Of a stretch of DNA of 7,371 bases, positions 5,785 to 7,371 are shown one piece after another (the stretch's first letter is position 1; every line of letters begins with the position of its first letter). Under the pieces are notes generated by a model that worked only from the letters and a program-made list of their open reading frames with translations, did no database searches and was not told where the DNA came from. The position numbers and the translations under genes were made by a program. The stretch lies in assembly GCA_030147645.1 (NCBI GenBank), contig JASBUY010000399.1:1-7371 (forward strand), read 5' to 3'. The DNA comes from Aquabacter sp. Lineage in GTDB: Bacteria > Pseudomonadota > Alphaproteobacteria > Rhizobiales > Xanthobacteraceae.

Positions 5785-7314
5785 GTGCTCGACCTCACCC
5801 ATGCCTCAGGCATCGCGGCGGAAGCGCAAAGCCTGCTCGAACGCCTCGGCGTTCCGGGCGCTGCGGTGTCAGGCGGCGCGCTCATGGCGCGTTCGCCGCT
5901 CACCGGGACGCAGATCGGCGCGGTGGCGCCGACCCCTGATCCGGCGGAGGCCATCGGGCGCGCCCATGAGGCCTATCTTGCCTGGCGCACCGTGCCCGCC
6001 CCCCGGCGCGGCGAACTGGTGCGACTGCTCGGTGAGGAATTGCGGGCCGCCAAGGCCGATCTCGGCCGCCTTGTCACGCTGGAAGCCGGCAAAATCGCCT
6101 CGGAGGGCCTGGGCGAAGTCCAGGAAATGATCGATATCTGCGACTTCGCCACCGGCCTTTCGCGGCAATTGCACGGGCTCACCATCGCCACGGAGCGCCC
6201 CGACCATCGCATGATGGAGAGCTGGCATCCGGCGGGCGTCGTGGGCGTCATCAGCGCCTTCAATTTTCCGGTGGCGGTCTGGTCCTGGAACGCCGCCCTC
6301 GCTTTTGCCTGCGGCGACGCGGTGGTCTGGAAGCCGTCGGAAAAAACGCTTCTCACAGCCCTTGCGGTCCAGGCGCTGTTCGAGCGCGCGGCGGCGCGTT
6401 TCGGCGGCGTTCCCGACGGGCTCTCCACCCTGTTGATCGGGGGACGCGAGGCCGGTGAAGCCTTGGTGGCGGACCCGCGCGTTCCCGTTGTCTCGGCCAC
6501 CGGGTCCACCGCCATGGGCCGCGCCGTCGCGCCCCGCCTCGCGGCGCGCTTTGCCCGCGCCATACTGGAACTCGGCGGCAATAACGGCGCCATCGTCACG
6601 CCCTCCGCCGACCTCGACCTTACCGTGCGCGCGGTGGCCTTCGCCGCCATGGGCACGGCGGGCCAGCGCTGCACCACACTGCGCCGCCTGTTCGTCCATG
6701 ACAGCGTTTATGAAGCCTTGGTGCCGCGCCTGAAGGCCGCCTATGGCAGCGTCACGGTGGGTGATCCGCGCGCGGCCGGAACCCTGATCGGCCCGCTCAT
6801 CGACCGCCCCGCGTTTGAGGCCATGACGCACGCTCTGGACGCCGCCCGCCGCGACGGCGGCGTGGTCACGGGTGGCGTGCGCGTCGAGGCGCAGGGCCTG
6901 CCCGAGGCCTATTACGTGCGGCCCGCCCTGGTGGAGATGCCGGCCCAGACCGAGGTGGTGCGAGCGGAAACCTTCGCCCCCATCCTGTACGTGATGCGCT
7001 ATCACACGCTGGAGGACGCCATCGCCCGGCACAATGATGTGCCCCAGGGCCTCGCCTCCTCCATCTTCACCACGGATCTGCGGGAAGCGGAGCGCTTCCT
7101 CTCGGCCGCCGGCTCGGATTGCGGCATCGTCAACGTCAATATCGGCCCCTCCGGCGCCGAGATCGGCGGCGCGTTCGGCGGCGAGAAAGAGACCGGCGGT
7201 GGGCGGGAGGCCGGCTCCGACAGTTGGAAGGCCTATATGCGCCGCGCCACTAACACCATCAATTATGGCGCGACGGTGCCGCTCGCACAGGGCGTCTCCT
7301 TCGACGTGAGCTGA
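5785..7314 (+). CDS. ALDH7-family aldehyde dehydrogenase (L-piperidine-6-carboxylate / 2-aminoadipate-semialdehyde dehydrogenase)
   Basis: NAD(P)-dependent aldehyde dehydrogenase, 509 aa from GTG 5785; cytoplasmic. It probably oxidises 2-aminoadipate 6-semialdehyde (in equilibrium with piperideine-6-carboxylate) to 2-aminoadipate in lysine breakdown, the role of ALDH7A1 and Pseudomonas AmaB. Seen: oxyanion Asn N160 in SAFNFPVAVW, cofactor Lys K183 in WKPSEKT, the Rossmann turn ATGSTAMGR (238-246), general base E262 in LELGGNNGA, nucleophile C296 in GTAGQRCTTLRR, E395 in AETFAPI, and a C-terminus GREAGSDSWKAYMRR then TNTINYG. The GQRCTTLRR and C-terminal signatures are typical of ALDH7 rather than other ALDH classes. 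All catalytic residues are present. A longer frame starts at TTG 5743 (523 aa), but the Shine-Dalgarno fits 5785 better. It is divergent from the stress-regulated receivers. No other lysine-pathway gene is visible, so the substrate is family-level inference. Confidence 0.93.
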   Translation: MLDLTHASGIAAEAQSLLERLGVPGAAVSGGALMARSPLTGTQIGAVAPTPDPAEAIGRAHEAYLAWRTVPAPRRGELVRLLGEELRAAKADLGRLVTLEAGKIASEGLGEVQEMIDICDFATGLSRQLHGLTIATERPDHRMMESWHPAGVVGVISAFNFPVAVWSWNAALAFACGDAVVWKPSEKTLLTALAVQALFERAAARFGGVPDGLSTLLIGGREAGEALVADPRVPVVSATGSTAMGRAVAPRLAARFARAILELGGNNGAIVTPSADLDLTVRAVAFAAMGTAGQRCTTLRRLFVHDSVYEALVPRLKAAYGSVTVGDPRAAGTLIGPLIDRPAFEAMTHALDAARRDGGVVTGGVRVEAQGLPEAYYVRPALVEMPAQTEVVRAETFAPILYVMRYHTLEDAIARHNDVPQGLASSIFTTDLREAERFLSAAGSDCGIVNVNIGPSGAEIGGAFGGEKETGGGREAGSDSWKAYMRRATNTINYGATVPLAQGVSFDVS

Positions 7315-7333
7315 CGCCACTGTCGCGCCGTTC

Positions 7334-7366
7334 CCTGCCGTCCGCGGCGAGGCTATTCTCGTTTTT
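7334..7366 (+). terminator. Possible weak terminator after the dehydrogenase
   Basis: CCTGCCG (7334-7340) can pair with CGGC-G-AGG (7345-7352) with one bulged base around a 4-base loop, and TTTTT follows at 7362-7366. The bulge and the 9-base gap to the T-run make it weak. It starts about 20 bp after the stop codon, and the window ends before more can be seen. Confidence 0.3.
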
Positions 7367-7371
7367 CTCCC

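Noticed and set aside
5607..5954. N-terminal extension of the first receiver to 5954
   Set aside because: The extension has no receiver or other domain character, crosses the EcfG promoter and overlaps the dehydrogenase; ATG 5606 with GTGGGG fits.
5869..7320. Minus-strand open frame of 483 codons
   Set aside because: It is the antisense of the ALDH7 gene, whose plus-strand product has every catalytic motif; the composition is of shadow type.
1..7371. Mobile element, CRISPR array, toxin-antitoxin or defence island
   Set aside because: No transposase, integrase, regular direct repeats, attachment site or paired small toxin/antitoxin genes were seen; the helicase alone is not evidence of a defence system.

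Overview
The window is GC-rich (roughly two thirds G+C by eye) and chromosomal in character. It fits an alphaproteobacterium, most likely of the Hyphomicrobiales (rhizobia / Xanthobacteraceae-like). The reasons are the type of PfkB-family 'adenosine kinase', the GlmM and ALDH7 sequences, the tandem CheY-like receivers, and a perfect match to the alphaproteobacterial general-stress (sigma-EcfG) promoter GGAAC-N16-CGTT. I see no mobile element, tRNA, rRNA or CRISPR array.

Layout. Positions 1-2289 (minus strand) hold a two-gene unit: an adenosine-kinase-like PfkB sugar/nucleoside kinase, then a compact Pif1-like superfamily 1B helicase whose GTG start overlaps the kinase stop (GTGA). A divergent intergenic region of about 310 bp (2290-2601) follows. 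Positions 2602-3945 (plus) encode phosphoglucosamine mutase (GlmM), which makes glucosamine-1-phosphate for peptidoglycan and LPS. Its frame is interrupted by an in-frame amber codon at 3847-3849, exactly where the family has the Glu of the RPSGTEP phosphate-binding loop; the last 31 codons continue intact in the same frame. A structured spacer (3946-4124) leads to a small secreted outer-membrane beta-barrel protein (4125-4787, plus). Converging on it with an 8-bp gap are two overlapping single-domain response regulators (4796-5606, minus), preceded by the sigma-EcfG promoter. Divergent from these is an ALDH7-family aldehyde dehydrogenase (5785-7314, plus), probably L-piperidine-6-carboxylate / 2-aminoadipate-semialdehyde dehydrogenase of lysine breakdown.

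How the parts relate. These are mostly separate housekeeping and accessory units rather than one pathway. Two items deserve most attention. One is the nonsense codon in what should be an essential gene. The other is the stress-promoter-driven receiver pair, in which the upstream receiver looks canonical and the downstream one has lost the conserved Thr/Ser and has Arg in place of the conserved Lys. I do not see a clearly new multi-gene system.
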